Positions 10,501 through 31,602 are shown, numbered from the stretch's first letter. The stretch is DNA of 64,000 bases from Ilex aquifolium (GCA_951799425.1 OX637403.1:25572811-25636810); one strand, 5' to 3'. Numbers and translations are program-made. Notes: generated from the sequence alone by a model not told the origin.

Positions 10501-13018
10501 TGATTGCCCTTTGCCTTTCAGAGGCAAAGCTCCTCCTCTTCTGTTTGATGGGTTTGCAAGTTGGGTTCACGCATAGCTTGTGGGTAATAACCGAAGGGTC
10601 AATTCCTTCCATGTCTTCTTGTTTCCATGCGAACACTCCTATATTCTTCTTTAGGAACTGTATGAGGAGTCCTTTGATTTCAGCGTTCAGTCTGGAACCC
10701 ACATAAACAAGGTGTTCTGGCTTTTCATCAAGCTGAACTGGTTCCAGCTCTTCCGATGGCATTGGTCTTGTCTCCATTTCATCTCTCATGTCGAGTTCAT
10801 CCAGTTGGATGTTCTCAACTTCCTTCCTTTTTACAGAAGCCATGTAGCATTCCCTTGCCACCCGTTGGTCTCCTCGGACCACTCCGATTCCATTGTCTGT
10901 AGGGAATTTCACGACTAAATGGTAGGCCGATGGGATTGCCTTCATTGAATTAAGGGATGGCCTCCCAAGCAAGATGTTGTATGCAGAGGGTGCATCGACC
11001 ACTAGGAACTTTACAGTGGTAGTGGCCTGGCAAGGTGGGTCCCCTAGGGTGAGCACGAGCTGGATTGAACCTAGGGGTAGCACCCTCTCCCCTGAGAATC
11101 CTAGCAAGTGAGCGCTTACTGGCTCAAGTTTTTCCCTTCCTACATCCATCTTATCAAAGGCAGGTGCGAAAATGATATCTGCCGAGCTCCCATTATCGAT
11201 TAGAACACGATGAACGGTTCTATTCGCCAACACTGCTCGTACCACCAATGGGTCATCATGAGAGTACTGGCATCCCTCCAAATCGGCATCCGAAAATGTG
11301 ATAACTGTATCTAGGCGTGGTGCTTTGGATACAGTTTGCACCTCGAGAGCTTCTTCGGCTCTGATCCGGCGGAGATGTGCTTTCCTAGCTGAGCTAGACT
11401 CTCCGCCTCCTGCGAACCCTCCAGATATCACTCTGATCTCACCCAGAGGCTGCTGATGTGGTACAGGTGCCTGCTGCTGAGGTGGTGGAGGTGGAAGAGC
11501 TCGGTTCTGGTTGTCATGGGCTACGAAACGACGTAGCTGACCTCGCTGGATCAAGAACTCAATCTCCTTCTTCAACTGAATGCAGTCATCAGTGTGGTGA
11601 CCATGATCTCGGTGGTAATCACAGTACTTAGTAGGGTCTCTTTTGGCTGGATCCGCCTTCATTCGGGGTGGCCATCGTAAGAACTTCTCATTTTGGACCT
11701 CATATAAAACTTGCGACACAGCGGCCGTGAGTGGGGTGAATCGCTGAGGTCCATATCTGGGCTGCAGTTCCGGCTGCGGGGGGCCCAGGCGGTCTCTGAC
11801 ATTTCCTCTTCTCTTTGGCGAACGATCCCTATCCCTTCTGGGGGACCTCTCTCGCCCTTTTTCCTTTCTGGGACTCCGGTCCCTTCTTTTTTCTTCTTTC
11901 TCCTTCTCCCTTCGTGAAGACGTGCCCCCTACTTTGGAGAGGAGCGCCTCTTCACCATTAATGTACTTCTCTGCTTTGGCTAACACCTCAGCCATGCTCG
12001 CCTGAGGGTTCTTTGACACTGAAAACATCAGATCCTTTGACTGCACTCCCAATCCCGCAATGAAGGCGGTGATGGCAAACTTCTCATCCGGGATGTCTAC
12101 CTTCAGGGACTCGGAGTTAAATCTCTGCACATAGGAGCGCAGGTTTTCATCAGGTCTCTGCTTCACGTTCAGCAAATGGTAACTCGGTTTTCTGTAGATC
12201 CGAGCCCCGATGAAGTGGGACACGAAAGCAACGGAAAGTTCCTTAAAGGAAGAGATCGATGCCGGGGGGAGTCTATGGAACCATGCTAAGGCTGTTCCTT
12301 TCAATGTAATGGCGAAAGCCCGGCATCGCACCGGGTCCTGATATCCATGCAATTCCATTTGATTCTTGTAAGTATTGAGGTGGTCTACCGGATCCTTAGT
12401 CCCATCGAAGACCTCCATCTGAGGTGGTCTGAACTTCGGCGGTAAAGGGAAATGCAATACTCCGACGGTGAAAGGGGATTCTGTTTGCTGCACTAGGGCG
12501 TCCATGGTCACTGGAGTTTTAGCCTTTACTGCCTCCCTCATTTGGCCGAGCTCTTGTTGAATATCTTGGAAACGGTGTTCCCAATATTGCTCCATTCTCT
12601 CCTGCGGAAAAGGTGGAAAGTTATTTCTTTCAACTCCTTCGCCCCGGCTCTGTGCTTCTTCCTCCATTCCTCTTCTAGGCTGCAGATGAGGTGCCTGACT
12701 GTCCTCTCCCCCCTCATCCGCTTCTCTGAGGGGGTCATGGTTCTGCTGCTCTCTATGGGGAGAGCCGTTCCGGTTTCGCTGAGGACCTTGTAAGAGTTTC
12801 ATGAGTTCCTCGTTTTGCTGGAGTAATCGTTGATTAACCAGGCGTAGGGCGTCCAGTTCGTTGCCTGGAGGTGGATTCATCGTGGGTAGGTCGTCCCCGG
12901 TGGCGGGCTCAAAATCACGAAGGTCTTCCGTCTGCCTCCTATCGGCGGCTGCCTGCGGGCTCTGCACCCTTGAGGGATTCCTTTGATTCTTGCTCGTGTT
13001 GCGTGTAGAAACCATCAA
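7541..13018 (-). CDS. Gag-Pol polyprotein of Tat-type Ty3/Gypsy retrotransposon
   Basis: One uninterrupted frame of 1825 aa. In order: gag domain (about 200-340), Arg/Glu/Ser-rich stretch (365-410), zinc-knuckle-like CDYHRDHGHHTDDC (about 466-479), aspartic protease (about 600-690, DNGSSAD active site), reverse transcriptase (about 820-1005, YIDD near 976), RNase H (about 1095-1215), a second archaeal-type RNase H (about 1240-1365, SVDGAANAHG, NNEAEYEA, SDSQLV, NSRADALA), then integrase (about 1460-1720, HHCC zinc site and D, D, E residues in GLDILG, VSDNGKQFD, GQAEV). No chromodomain follows. The double RNase H is typical of the Tat lineage. Gag and pol are fused without frameshift or stop. 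The start follows the PBS by about 45 bp. The protein looks intact, so the element could be autonomous. Confidence 0.95.
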   Translation of the reverse strand: MMVSTRNTSKNQRNPSRVQSPQAAADRRQTEDLRDFEPATGDDLPTMNPPPGNELDALRLVNQRLLQQNEELMKLLQGPQRNRNGSPHREQQNHDPLREADEGGEDSQAPHLQPRRGMEEEAQSRGEGVERNNFPPFPQERMEQYWEHRFQDIQQELGQMREAVKAKTPVTMDALVQQTESPFTVGVLHFPLPPKFRPPQMEVFDGTKDPVDHLNTYKNQMELHGYQDPVRCRAFAITLKGTALAWFHRLPPASISSFKELSVAFVSHFIGARIYRKPSYHLLNVKQRPDENLRSYVQRFNSESLKVDIPDEKFAITAFIAGLGVQSKDLMFSVSKNPQASMAEVLAKAEKYINGEEALLSKVGGTSSRREKEKEEKRRDRSPRKEKGRERSPRRDRDRSPKRRGNVRDRLGPPQPELQPRYGPQRFTPLTAAVSQVLYEVQNEKFLRWPPRMKADPAKRDPTKYCDYHRDHGHHTDDCIQLKKEIEFLIQRGQLRRFVAHDNQNRALPPPPPQQQAPVPHQQPLGEIRVISGGFAGGGESSSARKAHLRRIRAEEALEVQTVSKAPRLDTVITFSDADLEGCQYSHDDPLVVRAVLANRTVHRVLIDNGSSADIIFAPAFDKMDVGREKLEPVSAHLLGFSGERVLPLGSIQLVLTLGDPPCQATTTVKFLVVDAPSAYNILLGRPSLNSMKAIPSAYHLVVKFPTDNGIGVVRGDQRVARECYMASVKRKEVENIQLDELDMRDEMETRPMPSEELEPVQLDEKPEHLVYVGSRLNAEIKGLLIQFLKKNIGVFAWKQEDMEGIDPSVITHKLCVNPTCKPIKQKRRSFASERQRAINEEVRKLLHAKAIREVDYPTWLANVVLVKKTNGKWRLCIDFTDLNRACPKDSFPLPRIDLIVDATAGHELLSFMDAFSGYNQIMMDPSDQEKTSFVTEQGTYCYQVMPFGLKNAGATYQRLVNRMFQKQIGASMEVYIDDMLVKSLKAELHIDHLAESFRILKEYKMKLNPAKCAFGVSAGKFLGFIVSSRGIEANPEKVRAMVEMKSPSNTKEVQRLTGRIAALSRFVSRSSDKCQPFFQILKKAFHWDAECEEAFKALKDYMSSPPVLVSPLEGEVLTLYLAVSDFSTSAALVRERDRAQQPVYYCSRALRGAEERYPKMEKLILALVTTARRLRPYFQAHTIEVPTDQPMKQVLHKPESSGRLVKWAIELSEFDIRYKPRTAIKGQILADFIAEFTPATPMETTDLISDLPIWRLSVDGAANAHGSGAGMILTSPEGIDVEYALRFGFKASNNEAEYEAVIAGLNLARSMEAEQLEICSDSQLVVKQIEECYEARGEKMALYLKKVQELIKKFVQVKVRHIPRTENSRADALARLATASQEDLDRLIPVEHLPEPSVSIEKEDILSVEAQPSWMDPIRGYLQNGALPSNAKEASKLRTRSARFSLVQGNLYKRGFSTPLLKCVGGEDANYILREVHEGICGNHIGARALAGKVLRQGYYWPTMLKDATDLVRKCKTCQEHANVSHCPPELLTSVVSPWPFQQWGLDILGPLPTGMGQCKFAIIGVDYFTKWAEVEPLATITEQKVQNFVWKSIVCRFGVPRALVSDNGKQFDNSKFKSFCAELGIKSYFSAPAHPQSNGQAEVTIRTIKSALKTKLENLKGKWVEYIPEVLWAYRTTTKSATQETPFALAFGTEAVAPVEIGLQSPRVEFADAEHNDESLLLNLDLLDEKRDRALHRVRIYQRKTARYYDRKVRHRSFKAGDLVLRRLLLARKDPTHGKLGPNWEGPYIVTRVIRPGNYELQTEEGKILPHSWNAEHLKKFFQ

Positions 13019-13059
13019 TTACTGAGAAATCAGTATATTTGTTTAATGAGAAGCGTTCT

Positions 13060-13079
13060 TCCCACAGACGGCGCCAAAC
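13060..13079 (-). other. Primer-binding site of the Tat element
   Basis: Three bases inside the right LTR the minus strand reads TGGCGCCGTCTGTGGGA. TGGCGCC fits the 3' end of several plant tRNAs used by Tat/Athila-type elements; I cannot fix which tRNA. Confidence 0.75.
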
Positions 13080-13740
13080 TGATGGTGTAAATCTACACGA
13101 AATGAATAGTGGTCCTGAATTATGTAATACAAAATAATGTTGATGTTCAGAGGGTCTTTGGGAAAGGGGTGATAATGAGACAAAGCTATAGTGGTTCACC
13201 GGCCGGAGCTCAGCTAGTCCACTCTCTAATGGAGGCTCTTGCTCCTATCCCTTTATTGATCAATCGGATGTGTTACAACAGAATACTCAGGGTTTTTGGA
13301 TTCCCAATCGTCCTCCTCTAATGGGGGCTCTCTCTTCCTTTTTATAGCCTCATACTTACCTCTAATACGGGACTATCCTACATTGAAGGGATCGTACCCT
13401 ATCTTCATCCACAATTCCGGAGTTACCTAAATTCCTTATGGATGGCTTCAAACGGAGAGATGTATGCCTCCTTCTGTGGGATCCTCCTTAGTTTTAGGAG
13501 GAGGAGATCATGGTTAAATACGGGTTTTTTGCCTCGGATTGGATTCTACTTCCTTAATAAGGGTATCCGAGTCATCTTGTTGTTCCCTTAGCATTTCTCA
13601 TCTCGCGCCTTCGACGAGGAGCTCTTAGCGCTGACTGGATGAGCTCTGCCCATGGCTAGGGGAGCTCAGCCTACTTTGCTTGAGCTCCCGAGCTGAGCTC
13701 ATTTAGTGAGCACGTGTCATTTTTATTCTAGGTATCATCA
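13080..13740 (-). repeat. 5' LTR (right) of the Tat element
   Basis: 661 bp, TG...CA, nearly identical to 105-765 and followed by the TSD ctaag at 13,741-13,745. On the minus strand this is the upstream LTR that would drive gag-pol. Confidence 0.95.
13337..13347 (-). promoter_or_regulatory. TATA box in the 5' LTR
   Basis: The minus strand reads CTATAAAAAGG in the right LTR, a good plant TATA box about 320 bp upstream of the gag start codon. The same box is in the left LTR at 362-372. Confidence 0.65.
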
Positions 13741-16260
13741 CTAAGAAAACTCAAGTCCAGAGTCGAAGATCTTTCTGCGGAAGTTCCTGTGGGATATCGA
13801 ATCCCAGAGCAAGGCTCAAGCTCTACTGTCAATAGCAACACACGTTATGATGGTCGAGGTGATGCGCTTCTCATAGAAGAAGCTGAGCTTGTGGGCATCG
13901 AGAAGCCCAAACAACAACTCATTAGTTGGCTTCTGGATGGCGATTCTCGACTCAAAGTGGTTTCTGTGGTGGGAATGGGAGGACTCGGCAAAACCACACT
14001 GGTAAAAAGAGTCTTCGAGGATACACAAGTGAAGATGCAATTCAAAAGCCATGCTTGGATCACTGTTTCACAGTCATTTGACATTGTCAAGCTCTTGAAG
14101 GACTTGATTGAACAAGTCTATGATGAAATAAAGCAAGCACTGCCTCAAAGAATGGAAACCATGAATGAAGATAAGTTAAAAGCAGTCATCAAAGAATTCC
14201 TCAAAGAATACAGGTATGTGGTCGTGTTAGACGATATATGGAACATAGAAGTATGGAATGCCATCAAGTATGCATTGCCTGATGGTAATTGTGGTAGTCG
14301 TGTACTGCTCACTACTCGTGTAGTTGATGTGGCTTCTGATTCTTGCTTCCGAGGTTACAAGTATGAAATGAATGCCTTGTCTGATGAAGAATCTTGGACT
14401 CTCTTCTGTAATAAGACATTTGAAGACAAACTTTGCCCTCCACTGCTTGAAAGACCGTCACGAAATATATTGAGAAAATGCGAGGGATTGCCACTTGCGA
14501 TTGTTGCAATTGGTGGCATATTGGCTTTGAAGGACAAAAGTAGAATAGACGAGTGGGAGATGGTTCAACGCGACCTTAGTGTTGAACTTGAAGGTACGGG
14601 CAAATATGAGAGAGTGAAGAAAATATTGTCTGTTAGTTACTATGATCTGCCTTACCATCTCAAAATTTGCTTCATTTACTTGAGCATTTTTCCTGAGGAT
14701 TATAAAATTGAAAAGAAGCAGGTGATTCGACTGTGGACTGCTCTACAATTCGTGCAAGAGAATGAAAGAAAAACTTCAGAAGAAGTTGCCAAAGGCTATT
14801 TCAATGAACTTCTCAACAGAAGCTTAATTCAAGTGGTAGAGACAACATTCCAGGGAAGACCCAGAATATGCCGTATCCATGATCTTCTACGTGAAATCAT
14901 ACATTCAAGGTCGAAAGAGCAGAATATTGTAACTTTGTCCTCAGAACAAGATGTGATGTGGCCAGATAAAGTTCGACACTTGGCATTTCATTCCTCAAAA
15001 GATGTACAACAACAAAGCAAGCATCTTCGTCCACTTCGCTCTCTGATCATTTTTCCTAGGGTTGATGAAGAATTCGGGTTACGTGTGCTTTCACTCTTAC
15101 GTGGTTGGTGTAAGTTGCTGAAGGTTATAGATATAAGTCATATTAAATTCAAGACATTACCAGATGACGTTTTTAAACTACGTCACCTCCGGTATCTAAG
15201 CATGATAAGCTGTAATCTGGAAACCATTCCAAAATCTATCGGAATGCTTCGAAACCTAGAGACCTTGATTCTGCGTTGGAACCGTTTGTCTTATTTGCCT
15301 GATGCAATAGGAAACCTTGAGAAGCTCCGGATCTTGGATCTGAGTCATAACAAAGTGGTTGAGTTTCCCGCTCAAATAGGAAAACTTCAAAAACTTAGAC
15401 GTCTCTATGTGGGTGAGAAAGAGGGGTTTTCGAATTGTACAATCCCAGCGGAAATAGGAAATTTGTCATCCCTTGAAAAGCTATATGCAATCAATGCGTA
15501 CAAAAGGAATGGAAATATTGTAAAGGAAGAAATAGAGAAGCTTACCCATCTAAAGACTTTAACCATTGCGGATTTGAAAAGAGAAGATGGAGTAGCCCTA
15601 TGCTTGTCCCTTCAAAAGTTGAGCAACCTTTGCTCACTAGCTGTTCAGTCAACTGACATCATTGATCTACAATCTTTTCCTTCAGGTCCTCCATTTCTAC
15701 AAAAGCTATCTTTACATGGACCTCTTGAGAGAGTACCACACTGGATATCTTGTCTGTATAGTTTGGTTAGAGTAAGCTTCGAACAGAGCTGCTTAAGGGA
15801 CGACCCATTGCAATGCCTACGAGATTTGCCAAATCTCCTATCCCTTGAATTCCGGTGGGCATATGAAGGAGAGGAATTGTGCTTCAAGGCTGGAGGGTTT
15901 CCAAGGCTCAAAACATTATTGCTTCAGAAATTAAAAGAGTTGAGATGGTTGAGAGTAGAGCAGGGCGCCCTGCCTCATCTTGTAGACCTATCCATTATCC
16001 TCTGTGATAATTTAGAGGAGCTGCCATTTGGAATCGAACATCTATGCAACCTTGGAAAGTTTCAGCTAGTTGGTATGTCTGACTCATTGACCGAGACCCT
16101 TTCGAATGAATATGCAAAACTTGGACGTTACTCGAAAATTGCACATATCCCTAACGTCGAAATCATACATCGGAGATATTCAGGAATTAGGGGGCTCAGA
16201 ACTCGACGAACAGTAAGAGAACTAGCCTTTGATGCTGCTTTCCTTTTCAGTGGTGATTAG
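13741..16260 (+). CDS. CC-NB-ARC-LRR disease resistance protein, RPM1-like, 5' part separated by retrotransposon
   Basis: The frame is open from the TSD at 13,741 to TAG at 16,258-16,260 (about 840 codons); real translation would start in the part left of the window. NB-ARC motifs are all visible: P-loop GMGGLGKTT (about 13,970-14,000), kinase-2 VVVLDDIW (14,218-14,241; final W typical of the CC class), RNBS-B GSRVLLTTR, GLPLA (about 14,485), RNBS-D CFIYLSIFPED, and RIHDLLRE at 14,872 in place of the usual MHD (first residue Ile). Leucine-rich repeats fill about 15,050-16,150. Family role: intracellular sensor of pathogen effectors or of guarded host proteins. The 13.6-kb insertion lies in the exon upstream of NB-ARC, so the allele is probably null unless the element is spliced out. 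The rest shows no damage, fitting a recent hit. Confidence 0.9.
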   Translation, partial: LRKLKSRVEDLSAEVPVGYRIPEQGSSSTVNSNTRYDGRGDALLIEEAELVGIEKPKQQLISWLLDGDSRLKVVSVVGMGGLGKTTLVKRVFEDTQVKMQFKSHAWITVSQSFDIVKLLKDLIEQVYDEIKQALPQRMETMNEDKLKAVIKEFLKEYRYVVVLDDIWNIEVWNAIKYALPDGNCGSRVLLTTRVVDVASDSCFRGYKYEMNALSDEESWTLFCNKTFEDKLCPPLLERPSRNILRKCEGLPLAIVAIGGILALKDKSRIDEWEMVQRDLSVELEGTGKYERVKKILSVSYYDLPYHLKICFIYLSIFPEDYKIEKKQVIRLWTALQFVQENERKTSEEVAKGYFNELLNRSLIQVVETTFQGRPRICRIHDLLREIIHSRSKEQNIVTLSSEQDVMWPDKVRHLAFHSSKDVQQQSKHLRPLRSLIIFPRVDEEFGLRVLSLLRGWCKLLKVIDISHIKFKTLPDDVFKLRHLRYLSMISCNLETIPKSIGMLRNLETLILRWNRLSYLPDAIGNLEKLRILDLSHNKVVEFPAQIGKLQKLRRLYVGEKEGFSNCTIPAEIGNLSSLEKLYAINAYKRNGNIVKEEIEKLTHLKTLTIADLKREDGVALCLSLQKLSNLCSLAVQSTDIIDLQSFPSGPPFLQKLSLHGPLERVPHWISCLYSLVRVSFEQSCLRDDPLQCLRDLPNLLSLEFRWAYEGEELCFKAGGFPRLKTLLLQKLKELRWLRVEQGALPHLVDLSIILCDNLEELPFGIEHLCNLGKFQLVGMSDSLTETLSNEYAKLGRYSKIAHIPNVEIIHRRYSGIRGLRTRRTVRELAFDAAFLFSGD

Positions 16261-16672
16261 TTGCGGGATTTGCTTCTTCTTTTGGGCAGTGTTTTTTTTT
16301 TTCTATTCTAGTAGTTTTTAGGTATGCCCAAGTTCAGTTGTGCTACCTCAGTTTTTAGTTAAATCTTGGATTTTTTGGTAAAAATGCAATGTCATTTTTA
16401 TTCGTTTGTAACTTCTCTTTGTTACTATTCTCGAAAAGCCAAAAAAAAAAATATATATTTTTTTTATTTATTCCTAATTTATTAGTCTAATTTGATGGCC
16501 TATTTTATTAATGTCGTTGGTTTAATAGTAAATTTTTTTATCAACAAATGTAATGATGCATGATATTTGCGATTAATTTATGTTGAGAATTACAAAAAAT
16601 TGCTCCATTGCCCAACGCAATCCATGTCTGGTTCATCGCAAAAGGATCTAGGAAAGATTATATATACATAAC
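16261..16672 (+). other. 3' flank of the NLR gene
   Basis: No gene. AT-rich, probably 3'UTR and downstream DNA. Phrases here (tcagttgtgct, tttttattSgtttgtaactt, aaaattgctccattgccca, ggatctaggaaagatt) recur at 18,570-18,965 after the pseudogene copy, so they were part of the duplicated unit. Confidence 0.5.
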
Positions 16673-17760
16673 TGTTGGGAATTAATCTTCACAGCAATTT
16701 GGTCAGTACAATGACGAGAAAATAAATAAGCGGAATAAAAAAAATCAAAGTATAATTCACAATGACGTGGTTCGACAAAATTATTTTGCCTACGTTCATG
16801 AGGCGTGATCCGACCTCCTTTTTTATTATTGAGAGAGAATGGGTACAATGATACAAGTCTGACCACTCAGGTTTAAATCCCAAACCCAAGCCCTTAACTA
16901 GGGGCAGAGGCAAAAAAAAAATTTAGGGTAGGCACACTAGCTCGTTTTAATTTTTTTTTTATAAAAGTTCACAAATTTATGTTTATAAAAATTATATTTA
17001 ATACTTTTTAAATGTAGAAGATTAGAAATCGATATACTCATAAACAAAAAAATAATAATTAAAACTTCTTGTCGAGAATACAACTAATTATTATTAGTTA
17101 CAATTGACCCTGATATGTTTTTATTATTTGAAAATGCTACAAATTAATTTTATCAATAATATTTCTTTTATATATAAAATCGCGGTAACAATTTTTCATT
17201 TATGATCCTATAGTTTACTACATAACAACACACATTTTTATATAATAACAAAATAATCCTAAAATTTAAAAAAAATTTATAAAATAACATCAATATGTTC
17301 AAAACATATTCGGACATGTCTAAAACATGTCTAAAAGTTAACAACTATATTAGTTGTACCTAATTTGAGATTTAATTGATGGAGACCTAATAGTTTGTGA
17401 CCATTGGATAGATAGTAGAGTTTATTAAATATTAAGACTCATTATTTTGTTTAATATGGCAATGTATTAGGTCCTAAAATTAGGTTTCAATAACATTGTT
17501 CAAAAAGTTAACAATCATTTAGGTAGGGGTGAGCACAATTAAATATGTCTAAATTTTATTTCAAAAAATATATGTTTAATATGAAACAAAAAAAAAATTG
17601 AGGGGGGGGGCATGTGCCCACCCGAGCCCAAGGGTGGCTCCGCCCCTGCCCTTAACCCCTTGTAAAATGGTATTTCTTATCTTATGAAGATTTTTTGCCT
17701 TCTTGAGATCAAGAGTTCAAGTCTCATTTCCCTTTCCCTCTCCCCAAAAATAAAAAATCT
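16673..17760. other. Possible old Copia-type LTR fragment, split by a MITE
   Basis: From about 16,673 the sequence starts TGTTGGGAATTAATC and contains acgtggttcgacaa and tttgcctacgttcatg, phrases I associate with plant Copia LTRs. It is interrupted by the hAT-like element at 16,899-17,648. No second LTR or internal region was found and the right end is unclear. Low certainty. Confidence 0.3.
16899..17648. mobile_element. hAT-like non-autonomous element (750 bp)
   Basis: Flanked by a perfect 8-bp target duplication CCCTTAAC (16,891-16,898 and 17,649-17,656). The ends are TAGGGGCAGAGGCA and, read inward on the other strand, CAGGGGCGGAGCCA: imperfect terminal repeats of the YARGG type typical of hAT transposons. 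The AT-rich interior has no coding frame, so it would depend on a transposase elsewhere. Confidence 0.85.
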
Positions 17761-17788
17761 CAATGTGGGTTGTATAACTATATGTCAT

Positions 17789-18498
17789 ACAATCCCAGCG
17801 GAGATAGAAAATTTGTGTTCCCTACAAAAGTTAGCTACAAGAATGGCAACAGTATAACTGCAGAGATAGAGAACCTTCCCAATCTAAGAGAAGACGGAGT
17901 GGCCTTCCCAAACTCACTATCTGTTTGGTCAAAGTATGGTGACATCATTGATCTATCATCTTTACATTCGGGTCCTCCACTTCTAAGAAAGCTACTTCTA
18001 GAGGGATGTCTTGAGAGGATACCGCATTGGATACCTTCTTTATATAGTTTGGTCAATGTAACTTTCCAAAGTAGAAACTTACTGGATGATCCACTGCAAT
18101 GCCTACAAGATTTGCCAAATCTTCAATGTCTTGAATTGTTGAATGCATGTTATGATGGAGAGAAATTGTGCTTCAAGGCGGGAGGGTTTCCAACGCTCAA
18201 AAAATTATCGCTTGTGTCTCAAAGCGAATTGAGATGGTTGAGAGTATAACAGGGCGCCGTGCCTCATCTTGCATTCATGAAGATTGACAATTGTTTCAAA
18301 TTAGAAGAGGTGCCCTTGGGAATCGAGCATCTATCTAAGCTTAGAACGTTTGTTCTACATGGTATATTTAATTCGTTAACAAATACCTTGTTGTACGGAC
18401 GTAAAAAAGTTAGACCACTCCCAAAATTTGCCCACATCCCTAACGTGTCTGTCCAAAAATATGCAATAAATTTTGATGTAATAGTTACACCATATTAA
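17789..18498 (+). pseudogene. Truncated copy of the NLR LRR tail
   Basis: Homologous to the 3' third of the NLR gene (about 15,440-16,190): it starts in the same phrase (acaatcccagcgg) and shares LCFKAGGFP, ELRWLRV and PLGIEHL. The first part is internally deleted and shifted. At 18,247-18,249 a TAA replaces the GAG codon that follows GTA in the intact gene, and the same frame then resumes to 18,498. NB-ARC and coiled coil are absent. It is the remnant of a tandem NLR duplicate whose 3' flank similarity extends to about 18,965. Confidence 0.85.
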
Positions 18499-20223
18499 CA
18501 TTGTTATGTAGTATAACTGTCCAATGTTAAATAGACATGTGGACAAATTTACTCCATTTTTTCCATTTTGTACTAGTATTTAGGCATGGCCAACTCAGTT
18601 GTGCTGCTGCCTCCATTGTTAGATAAACCTTGGCTTGTTTAGTGAAGGAAATGAAGATGGCGTTTTGGCAAAAGAAATTTGCTATGTCGTTTTTATTGGT
18701 TTGTAACTTCCCTCTCTTCTATATTTCTATAGATCACTTGATTAGTTCACCTAATTAGATCAAGAAAAGTAATGATGGATGAATCTTAATGTTTACTATT
18801 AATTTAAGTTGAGGATTTGGAACAGTTCATTCCTCAAGGAGAAGAGGGCTTGGCCATGAATCAAAGTGGAGCTATCCTTGTCAAGATACCAAAAATTGCT
18901 CCATTGCCCAAAAACATAGGCAACTCAATCCATGAGTGGTCATGTTGTAGGATCTAGGAAAGATTGGGTTTATCTAATCGCACCTTTCTCGATAATTCTT
19001 CCAATTCTCAAGCGATAAAAATTGAATTTGAATCAAATCTACATGAGAATTACGTGTTACTCTTGTATATAAGAAAACTATTTTCGTATATTGAACCCTT
19101 GGTGCTTAGACCACAATACAACAATCAAACTACTACACCAAATAGCATCCAAGGGACATAATAGTCTCAAAGACAGAGTTTATATGTATCATGACTAGCT
19201 ATGAGGTTGTCAGAAAAGCCCAAAGCAGCATTAAAATGTATCCATTTGTGGCACCAAAACAGCTCAGTCCCTTCTACTTGACACTAGGACCTATAGAAAA
19301 CTCAATTTTGTGGCAATTCTCACAGCAGCTCAATGCTTCTTCCATCAAAAAAAAATCCAAATCCAGGAAATATGGCATGAATTCAAATCAAATTATCGAT
19401 AAAAAATAATAAGTCATCCATATCCAACTAATCCAAATCAATCAAACTCAAATAAAAATCTGCTAGGCCAAATCGCACCCACAATTTAATCCATATCCCT
19501 CGCCAAGTAGGAAAACATAATTTTTTTAAAAAATAATAATAATAATTGTGCCTTAGGGCTGGCCAAATAGTCTAAAATCTCTTTTGAATTGTCCATTTTC
19601 TGGCAGCCAATTGTCAGGTTTCTATAGAATGTAGGTGTTTCTTTATTTCCCTCGTTTCATCAAAAAATCTTCCACAAAGCTGCAGTGAAGATTTTCATTC
19701 TCACAAGACAATAAGAACTTCAAGAGCTTTGAAAAACAACATTACTGAGCTGGGAATGTTAACAAGCCATGGTACTTATCCCGAAAGCTAGCCATGTACC
19801 ATGATAAATTAGTCTGACAACCCCTTCATTCTCACTTGACTTTCAAATACCTACTCCAATAAGACGATGGGTGAGCAACAAGGCCAAACTACAATTACAG
19901 AAACCTCTTAAATCCACTCCACCGATAGTGAAAACCGGTGAACAAAATCATACCAAATGCAAAAAATATGATAAACCGACTGGCAAAGATACTCGATTCA
20001 CGCTACTTGATAGACATGCTCTCTTCGGAAAGTAAAGGACACCCGAGGTTGATCAACAAATTGAATCACATGAGCAACATTCCCAGCGTAATGAGCATAG
20101 ATGCCCTGTTGTGTGTATAAGTATCACCTGTGAATAAAGATAGAAACTGTTACCACTGAGAAGCCAAACAGGGAGGTGAATTGATAAGTGGGTGAACATG
20201 GATTTAACCTGTTAATAATAACA
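18499..20223. other. Intergenic region between NLR remnant and ABCE2
   Basis: Up to about 18,965 it resembles the NLR 3' flank. Beyond that I see only AT-rich DNA and no gene, terminal repeats or RNA gene. The last part (roughly 19,950-20,223) probably includes the ABCE2 3'UTR. Confidence 0.4.
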
Positions 20224-30762
<10,539 letters not shown>

Positions 30763-30990
30763 CTCTCTCCTCACAGATATCTATAAAAAATATATGTATA
30801 TGTGGAGAACTTATCAGAGACTATATCCACCCTAAGCCCCTGAAACTATAAATTACTAATAAAAACACAAATAAATCAATAGATACAAAGGATTGGTATG
30901 GTTACCCTAGAGAAAGAGCGGCGAGAGAGCGAGAGAATGGCGTGTGCAGGGAACGTGGGGAGTGGTAATAGCTGAAGGAGCTTAGCCCCA
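30763..30990 (-). promoter_or_regulatory. ABCE2 leader: 5'UTR with a leader intron
   Basis: The minus strand shows a CT-rich leader (ctctcgctctctcgccgctctttctctagg) ending in donor GGTAACC at about 30,905, and an acceptor TTTTTTATAG at 30,781, 18 bp before the ATG at 30,762. This implies a leader intron of about 125 bp. No convincing TATA box was found further up. Confidence 0.5.
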
Positions 30991-31602
30991 ACGCCGAGTG
31001 ACGGGTGTTACGTTTTACACACACGCAGTGACGCAGACAGCTATAGAGGAGCTATTAGGGTTCCAGAAATTAAAATTATTTGAAAGTAAATTATGTTGGT
31101 TTTTATTTTTCCAAATTATGGCTCTTTTGATACTTAATTATATATGTAATTTTTTTCAAAAACATAAGTTTAGTACAGTAATAATTTTTAAAAAATAATT
31201 ATGAAGTTGGTAGGGTAGTCGGTGGCGGTGGAATTAAGGGATGTGGTAAGGAGATATTGTGAATTTCTTACATCACACGAGACGATTTAATTATTTTTAT
31301 ATTAAATTTATTTTTTTTAGTATAAAAAAAGTGTGTACAAAAATATTTATTATAATTTTTTTAATTTTATTTAATTGTAGTTCATTCACTGTGTTTAATG
31401 AGAGACTAACATATAAATAGTGAGTCCTACTTAAATTTTATAATTGAAATAAATTGAGTAAATATATAATGAAAGGAATATACTCTTTTCTTTTCTTATT
31501 TTTTTGCATTGAAATGCTTAGATTTAAAATACGTATTTATGAAAATAGTGATAGTTTATAAAATATATTAAAAACTATCATAAGGAGAGAATAAAGTTTT
31601 AA
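30991..31602. other. Upstream region of ABCE2, no gene
   Basis: AT-rich sequence between the ABCE2 leader and the MITE at 31,603. I see no ORF with family resemblance, RNA gene or repeat. Confidence 0.4.
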
